The notes under the pieces are model-generated. The model was given only the letters and a program-made list of their open reading frames with translations. It did not search any database and had not been told where the DNA came from. DNA of 64,000 nucleotides from Pseudisothecium myosuroides (lineage: Eukaryota; Streptophyta; Bryopsida; Hypnales; Lembophyllaceae): NCBI GenBank assembly GCA_951799445.1, contig OX637295.1:9300001-9364000 (forward strand). Reading direction: 5' to 3'. This document shows, piece by piece, positions 23,400-36,329 of the stretch (positions are counted from its first letter, which is position 1; each line of letters starts with the position of its first letter). The position numbers were made by a program, and so were the translations under genes.

Positions 23400-23708
23400 C
23401 AGTCGTCGTCTACTTACAGGATCCGCGCTTCCTGACGTGTGCGCGATCACGCCATTTCCGACATTTGAACAGACGCAAGGATTCTAGGGTTTAGGAATCT
23501 CTGCCGACAGATTTGTCTGCGAGCTCCGTCGATTGATGAGTGTATGACGGGATGGAGAGGAGTGGCACTGGCACGACGACTGGTTCGTCGTCGTCGGCAG
23601 CTGGGCGTCGCAAGAGCTGGCACGACCGAACTCCGTCTCCGTTGAGGCATGTCCGTTCTTTTTTTGATGTTTTTCCTTCCCCCCCTCTCTCTCTGTCGCA
23701 CGAGGGGG
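23400..23708 (+). promoter_or_regulatory. Putative 5' leader exon of the phosphatase gene with upstream ORFs
   Basis: A GC-richer segment ends at a strong donor (GGGGG|GTAAGAG, exon end 23708); an acceptor (TGTTTCCAG|G) at 24350 opens the exon carrying the main ATG. This predicts a 641-bp leader intron. ATGs at 23544 and 23552 open short frames; the one from 23552, once spliced, would overlap the main ATG out of frame. The transcription start itself is not visible. Confidence 0.45.
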
Positions 23709-24383
23709 GTAAGAGTGAAGAAAGTGAGGTTTCGTTTGACTTCACGCGCTTTTCTTTACCGCCGAAGAAGTTGCAGGTTGCAGGAGATGGATCGGAGCTT
23801 TGGGGAATGCGCGCTGTTAGTCCACACCATTTTTGACAGTGTTCGTTTTGGGTCATGTTGACGCGGAGAGGAGGGACTAGGGAGCCTTTTATAGTCGTTG
23901 CTGTCGTTGTTTTCTCTTTGATGCTGTTGTTGTCTGTGTTGTTAATGAGTTCTCGGATTTAGTTGTGAAGGCACACTCTGTTTTTGAGTGTGGTTGCTGG
24001 TGACGCGGAAAGGAGCTTCTTTAGACGGACGTCGTCTTTCTTTGTTATTGAGATTGCTGTTCTCTACAGTGAAAGTGTTGTCTGTTTGGAGTGGATGGTG
24101 TAAAGCGAGAATCTGCTGGTTTGCTATTTTGTGTGTACTGTTGTGAAACTCGGCGATTTTTTCGAGTAGCAATGTGGAATCAAAATGGATTTGAGTAAGT
24201 GCTGAGTATTTCTGCTGGTGAGACCTGGACTAGATGGTGCTTTTTTGAAAATTTTGTGATCGTTTGACAGCCGTATTGGTAGGAGTGTGAAAGCAGAGCC
24301 CATTTAGAGTTGTGAACGGTAAAGTTGAGGCTTGTGTTTGTGTTTCCAGGTCAGGGGAATCACCGGAAAGGTCAGAGATTCAG

Positions 24384-26900
24384 ATGGAAGAAACTCGTCA
24401 CAACGAACATCCGAAGTCGCCTCTGATCGCCGATCTCACCAGACCGCCTTCTTCACGTGTAGTAGGTCAGTTAGTGTGGCTTTAGGGCGCTATTCTTGCT
24501 CACTTTCCATGACTTTGAGATTTTTGATGTGCTTAGAGCAGAGCAAGCTGGAATTGTGGGAACGAGGGGATTGTGAAGTAGTTTGTCCGATTTGGCGAGT
24601 TTGAAGGATGTGTTTGGAGTTCTCGAAAATGAATTTGACTGGTTCATGGTGAATTGATGCCATTTGCTTGGTTCGAGTGAGTCTGTGTTGTTACTTGGAG
24701 AGATATATACGGTACACCCAGAGCAGGTTTTAAAAAGTCAAGTCTGACTTCTTTAAGGCTTAGGTGGATCAATTCGGCTTCACAAATCAAAGTGACTGTT
24801 CTATTCTCCCTTGGAAAATCTAGTTAATTTTTGTGAGCTGTTCCCATACAATGAACTTCTGTGACGGGAAGTCGGATCGTTCATAGGAAATGCCCGAAAC
24901 GCCCTGAACATTGCGTTTTAAATAATACTCTTGAGGTTCACATTGCTTCCTCCTGCGCAGAGCGTAAGCCATTTCGTTACGTGGAGTTGTGGTTTGCTGC
25001 CTTGCACCCAATTGAACTTCTCATAAGTTTAGCACATTTGTGTGTGTTGCTCCAGGGAGTTTTAAGAAATGGTTATCCAGCAGTATATCGATTATTGGAC
25101 AAAGACCTGAAGAGTCCAGGGACCACGAGGCAAGGGATTTGATGGAGCCATCGGTTCTTCTCGATTTGACGCTTGGCGGTTTATTCAAATATCACTTGCA
25201 TGATTGGCTGCTCATCGTGCTTATTTCTGTTCTCTGGCTTCTTAGTTTTCTGATTCATCCCTACCAACGCTATGTGGGAGCAACGAATTTTGTGACTGCA
25301 CAGCTGAGATATCCCTTCAAATCGAATACGATTCCTTTCCAAGCTGTGCCGGTATTAATCTGCTTGCTTATTTCTCCCGTTCCTCCAATCCCAGCTTCAT
25401 TTCTTGGCTTACCCTGTTATAGCAGCTGAAAAGAAATGAAATGTACTTATTGATTCAGGCCCTGGAATGTTCTGAACAGGCGATAGCTGTGGGCGTTCCT
25501 TTGGTTGTTATCCTGGGCATTTTTTTCAAAAGGAGGAATATTCGAGACCTGCATCATGCTATATTGGGTATGTCTCTTGAGGGTAGCATCGGAAGTAGTA
25601 TGGTTTCTTCCTTGTTGCATTATTTAGTGGTCTGCTTCTGTAAAGTTTAAATAAATTCCGAAATTTGATTTTTACATGTTTTCCTGGTTGTTGTCACCTT
25701 GTATTTTGGTACGCTTTACTGCAACGATGATTGCATTTGCATGATGGAATGACTTACTTTGTGCTGCCCTGTAGGACTTCTCACTGCTGTCGCACTAACG
25801 GCACTTATAACTGACGTTGTGAAGATTGGAATTGGACGGCCTCGTCCTCACTTCTATGCTCGTTGCTTTGGGAGCCCTACTGCAACGCCTGTATGTCCTC
25901 GTCACTTCTGTGTTCTGATTGTGTGGCCTCACTTCTACCTCATAGCTCATTAATCTATCAGTCACAATATGTTTCTGAAAATTTATTTGATGGCAGACTT
26001 ACGACTTAATAACTGGTAACGTCATCTGCAGCGCGACTGCCAAACAAATGAAAGAAGCTTATAAAAGTTTCCCCAGCGGCCATACCTCATGTAAGTGCAT
26101 CGTTCTGCTGATTCTGCGGGAAATGGCTGCTACCTTGAATGATCAGACTCTATCAGTGAAGTATGATTGAGCTGAGGCATAGGTTGAGAATTGGAGGTAT
26201 TTGAGGTGGAGGTGTGGCGTTTTTCCATCCTTCTAACATTTCATATCTTCGCAGGGACGTTCGCTGGTCTGAGCTACCTGGCAATGTACATGGCTGGCAA
26301 GCTTTGCATCTTTGATCGGAACGGGCACTCGTGGAAGCTTTTCCCCATAGTTTTGACGATGCTGGGAGCCACTTTTGTTGGCGTCACCCGAATCGACGAC
26401 TACTGGCATCATTGGACAGATGTTTGCACTGGCGCTTCCATTGGTGGGTGCTTTCTCACGTTCCTCCTATCCGCCTGGTCTTCTTTCAACTGGTCCATCT
26501 GATCTCTTAAAATTCCGTTTCTATGCCACATGTGAAGTAGCCAGATAATCGTCTTGCTTTGGCAAGCCATACTGCAGCCGTGTTCTTACGACGCGTCTGG
26601 ATGCTCCTGCAGGCACCGTGACGGCCTACTTCTGCTATCGCCAACACTTCCGAAGCTTGTTTGATGATTTACGTAAGCATCCCATGATTGTCTTTCTACA
26701 TGTTGCTTTGACATTCTTGCCTGCCATCAACTGTAAGTTTGTGGTGCACTAGGCACCGAATCTCACGAAATGTCGTTGGTGGTTTTGCAGCGCACTTGAC
26801 TTATGATTACATTCCACATTGCCCACCCCGTCCTGCCCCTTCACGACAAGTATCATTTCGTGGAGAATCCAACTACGACATGGAGCAAGGCAGACCGTAG
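24384..26900 (+). CDS. Lipid phosphate phosphatase (PAP2 superfamily), eight exons
   Basis: Exons 24384-24465, 25056-25351, 25459-25567, 25775-25890, 25997-26090, 26255-26443, 26613-26672 and 26791-26900 give 351 aa, all GT-AG and in phase. The product is a six-helix membrane enzyme that removes phosphate from phosphatidic acid, diacylglycerol pyrophosphate and related lipids. The three PAP2 motifs are intact: KIGIGRPRP (K179-P187), PSGH (227-230) and TRIDDYWHHWTD (R278, H284, D288); Thr replaces the usual Ser of motif 3. Residue 28 onward (GSFKKWLSSS...RD) aligns with the N-terminal region of plant LPP1-type proteins, supporting a start upstream of the later Met (MEPSVLL, codon at 25141). 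The C-terminal 35 residues are Pro/Arg-rich and probably cytosolic. Length is slightly above the usual 290-330 aa. Confidence 0.93.
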
Positions 26901-29666
26901 CTGTGGACAGGAGCTGGACGCCTAACTTACCAAACCATTTGTTTCTTGCACTTCATCTACTTTTTGTGGAATCGGAGCTATTTATTGTGTGCTTGAGAGT
27001 GCTTTCGAGGTGATGAAATCGTCAATGGGTCGCATTTGTGCTATTCTAGATTAACCCCTAAACGCCTCAATCCTTTTTTGAAATTTTGCACATATTTGCT
27101 TATATCTTTGTACAGAAACATCATTTACCAAAATGTCATGAATTTCGTCATTAAGGAAGGTTGTCTTTTCTAGATTCAAGTATTACATTGGATGAATGAG
27201 AAGTTATCTTGACTAAACAGTGCCTTGAAGTCCTTTGTTCATTGTCTAGAATATGGACGTTGGAGTGCTTCAGGGTTAATCTATCACTCCCTTGCTATTC
27301 TTGGTCAAAAAGTTTCACTTGCTTAGATTTCTTGAAGCATGTCAACTTATTAAGATCCACTTTTGATATTTGATTTAAAGTAAGAAAACAAAGGTTAACA
27401 AACTTTCTTTGTACTTCACACCGAAAATTTGAAAAAGTTCAAAAATTCATGAGTTATTGCAACTAGAAGCTCCATATGTTGGAATCCAAATAACATAGTT
27501 GTATTTCATTTGTATTATCTTCTTTATAATTGGTTTATAAAATTAAATTACAAATAATATTTTTCATTTAAACCTACATTTTTGGTATAAATCTTAGATT
27601 AATCTAATATATATTTTTAAAATACACTTAGTTTTATATGTAGACATTTTTAGAAATCATAGTAATTTGATATTCCCAATGAAATTTCTAAAAATATCAA
27701 TTTATATAGTATTTTTTTTATTCATATATAAATATTATTACAAAATTATTAATCTATTATATAAAGGCTTATTTTGATTGATAATTGTTGTTTGAACGTG
27801 AAGGTCATCACCATGGGTGTTATGGTTGTAAAAATAAAACCAATTGCTTGAAAGGTTTTTGCATTATTCTTCATAGCTACTATTACCTCTTAAAAGAAAT
27901 TTCTAATTAATTGGATTTTTATTGTTATGTTTATCAATTTATTTTCACTTATTATTTCAAATATTATAACGTTTACAATTTATTGCAAAACTAATAGAGA
28001 TTTTTCAAATTAATAAACAATATACAATCTCATGTCACATTGAATGTCAAATTATATGATTTAAAAGGCTAATTTGAGCTAGAAAAATAAGGTTGGACCA
28101 TATTGCAATGGAATTGGTCTTTTAACCCCCTAAAGTTTATTGATGTTTAGAGGGCCAAAACTTCTTCAAAATACTCATTTTTGGCAAAGCAAGGCTAAAA
28201 ACTTCATCTATTTATTTTTTAACAAATTCAATTGAAATATCCTTTGATTAATTTATTCATGTACATCCTCCCAAAACTTTAGTCAAAATCTCCAACAATT
28301 ACAAGTTTTATAAGCCTAAATGTTGACTTTTCTAGCCCTTTCAAAAGGTACAATTTTGGCTCTCAACATTTTTAGAAAGAAAACACGCATGTCCTACAAC
28401 TTGCACATTTTAGTCAATATATTGGAAAAATGGATTGAGAATATATTAAGTAAAAAATTTACCCAAAAAAACTTTCAGATTCATCTTTAAAATTTATGAA
28501 GTTGAAGGTAGTATTTAGTGAAAGAAAAAATAAATTTGCTAATAAATTTAATAAGAAATTGAGAAATGTTAATCCTATTAGTGAAAATGTTCTAGTAAAA
28601 AATTAGTATCTTTTCTTATTGTTTTATTTGAAATTTTCAAAATTTGAGATAAAAAAATGACTTTATATGCTTTTTCTACCTTCATTGCTTGCAAATTAAA
28701 ACTCCTCGTTACTTTCACCTTTTTACTTGGAATTAAATGGTTCCAATGTTTTTGAATAGGTATAAATCTATAAAATCCAATGAAATTAATTAATGTTATT
28801 TTATAATATATTTTTAGTGGCCTACTTTGACATTGAAATTAGAATAAAGCCTTTAATTTTTGCAATATTTATTGGAATGATGTAAAATAAAGCTTCACAC
28901 ATAGACTAGGATGATTTGCATCCATCTTGAAAATAATGAAGATTTACCATAAAATTCAATTTAGAATAATATAATAATTTAATGATGATATTTAAATAAA
29001 AATTGTTAAGTATAATCTATACATCATATCTATGCGCTTAGATCTACAACTTCTTGAAACAATACTTTTCAATATAATTTGAAATCAAAACATAGAAACT
29101 CCTATAATCAATTGTAGATTGAAAGTTTGTAATTTTCATAGGAATTTTTGTCGACTAAATTCAAAATGTTAATTTTTAAATATGTTAATTTTTAAGATTC
29201 TTATTTTCTTTAACTATTTAAGTCATATTTGAACTAGAAAAACAAATCTTTATAGATAAGTGAAACATACTAGTACCTTTGAATTATAGAATATCTGCAA
29301 AGCTCGAGGGATTTCCTCCCTCTTACATTTGGTAACTATGTGCAATAATGGGGTATATGATGAGGGTATTTATGTTCTTGCAAGTATTTTATTTTTCCCT
29401 ATTTGTAGAAAAAAAGCTACCGAGGGGTATTTTTCAGCACCCTATTTTTTTTTAAATGGGTAGGGGGATTAATTTTTGGCACCCTATTTTTTTTGCATGG
29501 TGTAGAAGTACATGATTCAAGAAAACTACTATTGGAACACAAAACCAAGTGCATTAGTAGCGAACATTGCACAGACTTAAAATTCCCATAACAAACCACA
29601 TAAGAGAAATCATATTTCACTAAGAGAGCCATTCAAAACACTACCAATTTCTAGGCAGAATACCAA
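26901..29666. other. Long AT-rich intergenic region
   Basis: No frame over 64 codons has a recognisable product. After a probable 3' UTR to about 27060, the sequence is strongly AT-rich and without obvious tandem or inverted repeats. I see nothing further. Confidence 0.6.
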
Positions 29667-32166
29667 CACTACAAGAAAAAACAAGTATAAAATCAACAGA
29701 AATTCAACTAGAAACTGTTGTTTCTTTCTAGTGATTTGGTCGCATTGTCTCGGTCAATTTCCAACAAAGATTTATTGTTTGGATTGTGTTAATTTGGTCA
29801 TCTGTTGTTTCACAGTACATTGACTATTCATGCAAGCTCACCAATGACAGGTTGACATTTGCAATGACATGGCAAGTTCTACTGTAGTTATCATCCACTT
29901 TTTCTGGATGATTTGTGTGATGAAATTTGAAAATCCACTGCTGCGTGCAATCGCTACACTAACGAGATGCTAATAGGAGGTGTATAGTGGAATCTACTTC
30001 AAGAACACGACAGTTGACTATATGCTTTCATCACATTCCAAATTCTCCACAAAAATCCAAAAATACTGTAATTTCATTCATCGTACTAAAAGCTGGATTC
30101 TGTAATTTTCCTGCTTCTACTTTCATATGATCTTGAACAAAAATGATTTGTTTGCCATGGATAGCTTGCAATAGTCTGTAATTTTTACAGGACTTACTTT
30201 TGCTATCAATAATTTCACTATTAGTGGCAGAAACAATGTAACAATATTGTCCTATTACAAGCAGAGCTATCAAAATTCCACATGATTTCAAATTCTATAT
30301 CTCTGTAATACATTGAATGCTTGAAAACCAAAAAATCACCTATCACCTCAATTTATATACCTAAAATTTTTAAGAACAGACTACTCTTGCTATAATTGCT
30401 ACACCACAACACAGATTACTATCAACTGACGAGGACAACATGTCTATAAGAGAAAAATACTAGCACATGTCGGGGAATGACCTTTAGTGCTGGCCTCTAC
30501 ACCTTGCACAACAAAAGAGAAATAAAGTTAATATACTTCAAATTCACAAAGAAGAAGAGCTCACCAACATTCCACAAGATAGAAAAAAATTGAAGATCTT
30601 CAATCTGACAGTCTTTTGGATAACTAACCAATTGGCGTTCAAATTAATATATATTCTGCATCGTTTTAGCTGCCGCTCTATAAAGTTAAAAAGCACCAAT
30701 TTTGAACAAAAATTTCATTGCCCAAATATATACCACCTTCATGTCAAAGCAATTACATCAAAATAAGGTACACATCCCTCTGCAAAGGTCAAATTAGTTG
30801 ACATGCAAACCACCAGACAAACTTTGACAAAGTTACAAATCTAGTAACTATGGCACAAACTATACAGGTTTAAAATTCAAAGAGCATAACAATCATACTA
30901 TAGTTAGCTTAATCACATCGACAAACCCGCTCGTAAAGAACATTTCGCAAATACTCAAATTTTCCACGGTAGAAAAGCAACATTACAAAAATCAAGAATA
31001 TTTATGCCAATAAGCTTCAAGGTTATCAACGTCCTTTGAGTCGCCACTATTACAATCTTGTCTTTGTTCCGTACTTTGGCTTGTTCTGACACTGTCTTAT
31101 GAAGTTAGTGTACAACACCATTTCAATTCTAATAGAAAACTCCCTTGCCTAAAAACCTAGGCATGTTAAATCTTGCCAATTGTAACGCAATCGAAAGCGG
31201 AGTCAAAATGTAAATTTTGTCAATAAATCTAGGTTTCTCAAACACCATTGAGGGTTGGATTCACTCGAAACAGGCAAGGGTTATTTACCTTCGAGTAGAT
31301 ATATTTGGATTCACATGCTCTCTAGATGCCAAACCTCAAAAATTTCCTAAAAAGACATCATAGCCTACACAGTTGAGTGAATGAGTATAAATCCAATTGA
31401 ATGGTAAGGAAAGTAAGGAAAAAATAATAGCCACGTCCAAATCACCCTTTGCTCTCGTAGATTTTAGCAACGTTTAACTTGCTGTATTTTACATACATCT
31501 CACTAGAAATTTTGTTGCAAATACGGTGAATACTTTAGCAACCTTCAACTGAAACTAATGAAACTAGTACACAACACTTGTCTTGTAGTCACACGATGTT
31601 TCTCTGCATTTTGATATGCTTGCACAATACTAAAGCAAGTCGAGAAGCATACCTATTTAGCATCGTAGTGAAAGTCCCTCATTCTTTTAATTTGACGACA
31701 TTTTTATGTATACAATCAGCAGCTTAACGACAGATTAGAAGCCAGTGCCAATGACGGTAAACCAACCTTCATGAACCTCCTCATACAACTATGCAATCCC
31801 AAAGGAGTAGGGCATCCTCATGGAGGAGCAAGAACTTCAAATCTTGTTCCTGGAGAACGTGAATTGGTACAAGAAGATCACAGCAACACATTCACTAGAA
31901 GAAACCCACGTTTTTGCTAATCGTCGATTTTGGACACGCTGACGTCTATAACGGTGTCCACCTCACGTCACTGGAAATGTCATTTTTTTGTGTCAAAGTT
32001 GAAACGTAAAAAACATCAAAAATTTGAGATAACATGGCCTGATGTTACCATGATTTTACTAGACATTAGGGAAGACATGGATCAATGGGGTCCTCAAAGG
32101 CTGCCATCTAAGCGCCACACGTGCACAGGCAACCACGTAGGAATTTTTTTCATCCAATTTTGTCCA

Positions 32167-32235
32167 TGACGTGGCATTTGAGATGGCACCTGACGTGGCA
32201 TCCAACAAGGATGACGTGGCATGCCACATCAACAT
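32167..32235. repeat. Left subterminal TGACGTGGCA array of the inner CACTA element
   Basis: Three TGACGTGGCA copies occur within about 65 bp, the last fused to its inverted form (TGACGTGGCATGCCACATC). Further GACGTC and GACGTT/C motifs lie at 31940-32350. CACTA transposases are known to bind repeated subterminal motifs; use of these ones is inferred. Confidence 0.75.
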
Positions 32236-34289
32236 AGTTTTTTGTTGTCTAAGAATTTTAGTATTGTTTTTGGAGACGTCAACTCTGACGTCCACACTTT
32301 TTTTGAGATGTTAAATTTATCATTTACATATCTTGTGACGTCAATGTAGACGTTTTTCACTATGAATACCTCTTGCAATGCTTAGGATGATTTAGGGAAA
32401 CTTACATAATGATGTCATGTTAGACGTTCATGCGATTGAATGTACTATTTGGCATGATATTAATATGGACAGTCACACGTATCTAGGTATCCTACATGAC
32501 ATTCATGTGCATTTCACAACATCCAATACAACATGTCATACATAGTACACCGTACACAATACACTGCACACCATACATAATATACAATACACCATACAAA
32601 ATACACCATATTTGAAAACTATATCACATGGCTTTACAAGCTACCTCATGTGAGTATATAGAGGGAAGAAGATAGGCTCCTTATACAAGTAGGGTGGTCG
32701 GAGGAAAGACAAACCATATGGAATATCAAAAACATTGGAATTAAGTTTCTATAGGGAAGCAGACAGACGTCCGGCCATGTATGTCTTCCAAGGCGTACTA
32801 CTGTCTGCCAAATAGTGATGGGGGAGGTCTCAAGGCATACAAGTGTCTTTCAAAACATTTAGGGGAGGGGGAAAGCATGGGTTCTCAATGTAGAGCAGGG
32901 TCGTTGCAAGAATGACCTTCCATTTTTGTTCCACTTTGGCTGTTTTCAGCTAGTACTTCCAGTACTACAAGCTTTTTGCATATGAATTTTTTAAAATAAA
33001 ATAAAATAAGGATAATTAGTATAACACTTGAAATAGAATATCACCAAAATTTCAGACCTAAAAAAATCAAGGTAAAAAGTTATTCACAAAAACGTGTGAG
33101 CTGAAATTTTGAAGAAAATACATAGTTTGACGTTTTAATTTGTACAAAATAGGAATAACAATTTTCAAAGAAACTAAAAATTGGAAATTTGGAAAGACTT
33201 TATTTTAAAGAGATTTCGCCAAAAAAATTATCTTGAAACCATCTTCAACATTCAGAATTTCGCGCGCAAGGGAGCCTTCTTTGCATGGATGTAGAGGACA
33301 TAAAATATAATATTTTTTAATGCCCTTTGGTAAGAAAGTGACTTCCTACTATGGGAATAGACCATAGAAATTTCAGTTCCAAATCATTAAATTTGGGGGC
33401 TCCATAGTACTAAAAACCCTTAAAACTCAAAACGTGACATATTAGTTTAAATGATTTTTAAATATAAAATGATTTTTGAATTTTTTTGAAAAATATGAGA
33501 TATGATTAAACTCAAGAGAGGAATCTCCAATAAAAATTTCAAATTCATGCGAGTCATGCTGCAAAAATTATAGCAAAAAGAAGCATCCGCACTCGTTTTG
33601 TGACAATGTTTCATTACCGGTCTTTCTTGCAATGACCCAGCAAGACGGGCATGTCATATTGTTGCCATATTTAAAATTGCTTACATAGATTTGATTGTTG
33701 ATTTTTTAAATTGTCCTGAAAATTGCCCTATCTAGGATGTTGTCATTAGAATCACGGCAAGGATAGTGCAACTCATTTCTTATCTTTGGAGAATGCAATG
33801 ACTACCTTGTTTTAACCTTTTTTCCTCTTCTATATTCATATGCCGTTTCACATTCATGTGTACTGTCCAAAATCAACTAAAAGACATCTTGTGCTAAGAT
33901 TGAAGAAGAGAGTATCAATGATTATTTACATTTGTGGTATTTGTTGCCATTTTTTAATGATTTTTGATCATGCCCTAGACTGTTGGACATATAAGACAAC
34001 GCCCTCAATTGCTCGTTGAGCTTCCAAAGAATGTATTTGAACGCATAAGGTACAAAGTCACATTGAAATGCAAATGTATCCCATCTTAGTCGAAGTTGTG
34101 TCTTTTGAAACTCCTCAGGTCTCCATAGATGTCTCCATAAACATTTTGTCGTCTTTGACTACGTCTCCAAATACATCGTCACGTCTTTTGCAACGTCTTG
34201 GTAGACATCTCAACGTTTCATACAACGTCTCCATGTATCCATAGACATCTATGAAATAAGCATAGAATACCTACAATGCAGTCCTTCTA

Positions 34290-34375
34290 TGCTGACATGG
34301 CATGCTACGTCAACATTATTCAATGCCACGTCAGTCAATTCCCACGTGGCATGCCACGTCATCTGCCACGTCATC
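34290..34375. repeat. Right subterminal TGCCACGTCA array of the inner CACTA element
   Basis: GACATGGCATGCTACGTCA, TGCCACGTCA, CACGTGGCATGCCACGTCA and TGCCACGTCA follow each other within 85 bp. The core is the same as at the left end, mostly in opposite orientation. AACGTCT/AGACATCT motifs fill 34110-34260 beside it. Confidence 0.75.
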
Positions 34376-34907
34376 ATTTCCCCCCAAAGATTGCCTTATG
34401 ACTGCCCGGTCCCTTTTTTTTACCTTGGACAAATGTTTTATCCAAAATTGCAGTAATTTTTGGAAAATTATTCTCAGTGAAAATGGGTCAACAAAGCTAA
34501 TGTGGCTCTCGATGTTTTTGCTAACAATCTTGAGGACATCAGCTCATCATCAAATATGTCATCAAAAACCTCGATGTTAATGGTAACACCAACTTGTTTT
34601 CATTTAAATTTGCCGTTGTCATGTGAAACATCTTTGGAATTCTACCCTAAACCGCAATCTGTCTCTCAGACATCTTGATGTCCCCGCAGACACCGTATGT
34701 TTTGCCTTCGACATTGCAATTTTGGTTTCACATAAAAAAAATCGGGTTTCTTCTAGTGATTTCAGGGTGACAACAACATATTAAGATTTTCTTACCTTCC
34801 ACCACACATGCATGATCCTAGGGGAGTAAGTGTATCAAGGCCCACGGACACCACGAAGTTGCCGACAACAAGACATCAAAATGACAAATACTGATTTAAA
34901 TTCTAAC

Positions 34908-35125
34908 CTAATAGCCTTGATGAGCTTCGGGGTGACTGTCAACAGCTTTCTTAGCTTCCCTTTTTGAAAAAACCTACAAGCACAACATGTGAAATCAGTG
35001 ACTTGAAGTAACCTTCAAAAGAAATAATCATACAGTCTAAAGTAAGGTTGTTGTAGCAACGGAACTCAAGCATCATTTTAGGGACGCACCTTGCGAGCAA
35101 GCTTTTCTAGTTTCTCCTTCTCCAT
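34908..35125 (-). pseudogene. Exon-like gene fragment inside the outer CACTA candidate
   Basis: Two segments, 35125-35090 (ATG, MEKEKLEKLARK, then donor GTGCGT) and 34973-34908 (after acceptor TTGTAG), join in frame to a basic 33-residue peptide ending HQGY. Further exon-like pieces with good splice borders lie upstream (35747-35870 region, basic NKKNKGKSKGK stretch) and a telomere-box motif (AAACCCTAA, 36085-36093) sits near a possible start at about 36082 on the minus strand. I could not join all pieces in one frame. It may be a captured, decaying gene; function unknown. Confidence 0.25.
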
Positions 35126-36329
35126 TTTCTGCTAGTAAGAAAAGGGAAACAAGTTAAGCATGTACAATAAACTTACATCCATCTAGCATTCAAAAGAGAG
35201 GGCAACGATAAAAGCAATTGACTTAGACACAATGCCTAGTGAATTGAATGCAATTGACTATTCAGAAAAACGAGAACTAATTAGGCACGTGCAACGCATT
35301 CCCATAGAAATTCTAACAATCTCAAATCTGCTCCATAAACCATAGAATTTCTAACAATCTCAAATCCTAATCAAACAATCTTCCATTCACCATATTCATA
35401 ACAAACACACATCAAATAAAACTCAACTAAATTTTTTTATGATAAACTAGAAACCTTGAAAACTACAAGCCAACGTCTTATTCAAATTCAAGAAATTGAG
35501 CTTTCACTATAAAAAGGGCTCCCAAAACGGAATCGAGCCGCGATTTACATATTTTTGGCAGCCTTCTCTTCATTATGTAGCATCTTTTTGTTACTCAATC
35601 TCAGAGCAACTTTAGGGTTTAGATTTATCTATTCGGCAACATAATGGAACCCTAAGCCCTAAAACTACTCAGCATTTCTACTCATAATCGCAACTCAGGA
35701 TTACTGTCGGGAAGACTCACAAGAAATTTCCAAAGGCTTACCTTGCACTTTTACTAACAGCCCTACTTTAGCTCCCCAATCCAACTTTGCAAATACCAGT
35801 ACTAAATAGAAAGGAGTGGAAGAGTAGAACCTCGTCTTCCCTTTGCTCTTGCCCTTATTCTTTTTGTTTGAAATGCAATCTGTAGCTGAAAGAACAACAA
35901 AAACCCTTGGGTCGACTGAGGTGCACGTGAAGAGATCCTACTCAATCCTAGACCATTTGGGGGACAAATTTGTCGTGTTCGTCTTGCATGAGCACTCGCC
36001 AAGAATGCCGCTCACAGTTTCTTGTGAAATTGAAAAAAACATGCAAGTACAAAAGCTTTCCCAAGGCGGCCATACACACTTACTAAACCCTAACCCTAGC
36101 AACGGCCCTGATCGTACCTTCGATCACGACACATCAGCACCATACGTGGCCAAACTACGTTCAGTGCTATTTTTGAACGTACGCTATCCAGATTAACCAT
36201 GCAAAAGCTAAATTTGATGAAGGCTCAACAAAAACTTGCAAAGTTTGACAAGTCATGACCTCTTGTGCCTGGAACAACAGAGAGTTGTTGATTTTTTGTC
36301 ATTTTGGTCACCATTTTCTACTAGTGCAA

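Larger units (their letters stand above)
31893..34758. mobile_element. Nested 2.87-kb CACTA element (inner, non-autonomous)
   Basis: Ends are perfect 15-bp inverted repeats, CACTAGAAGAAACCC, with ATT on both sides (31890-31892; 34759-34761). Both subterminal regions carry dense copies of TGACGTGGCA/TGCCACGTCA and GACGTC/AACGTCT motifs, as expected for transposase-binding arrays of CACTA elements. The interior is AT-rich, with no frame longer than 92 codons and no transposase, so mobility would depend on a partner element. Confidence 0.85.
29667..36326. mobile_element. Candidate 6.7-kb CACTA element (outer, non-autonomous)
   Basis: The left end CACTACAAGAAAAAACAAG and right end (reverse complement) CACTAGTAGAAAATGG share CACTA and the following AGAAAA. 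Both are followed within 60 bp by AAATCAACA and CTGTTGTT(T/C)C subterminal blocks. CAA lies on each side (29664-29666; 36327-36329), a proper 3-bp duplication. A second CACTA element is nested inside. No transposase domain is seen. TIR identity beyond the core is poor, so the pairing is tentative. Confidence 0.5.

Noticed and set aside
23649..23708. Alternative phosphatase N terminus with a hydrophobic leader (MSVLFLMFFLPPLSLC)
   Set aside because: At the donor 23708 this frame is in phase 0, but the next exon needs phase 2 to reach the main ATG frame, so it does not join.
29667..29733. A 67-bp mini CACTA element (CACTACAAGAAA...TTTCTAGTG)
   Set aside because: The flanking triplets (CAA and ATT) do not match, whereas pairing with 36326 gives CAA on both sides.
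30031..30291. 86-codon minus-strand frame with a signal-peptide-like start
   Set aside because: The hydrophobic start fits a secreted peptide, but there is no recognised domain or splice context, and it lies within the CACTA candidate.
36085..36093. Telomere-like AAACCCTAA motif
   Set aside because: Only one or two units are present; this is a plant promoter telobox, not a telomere array.
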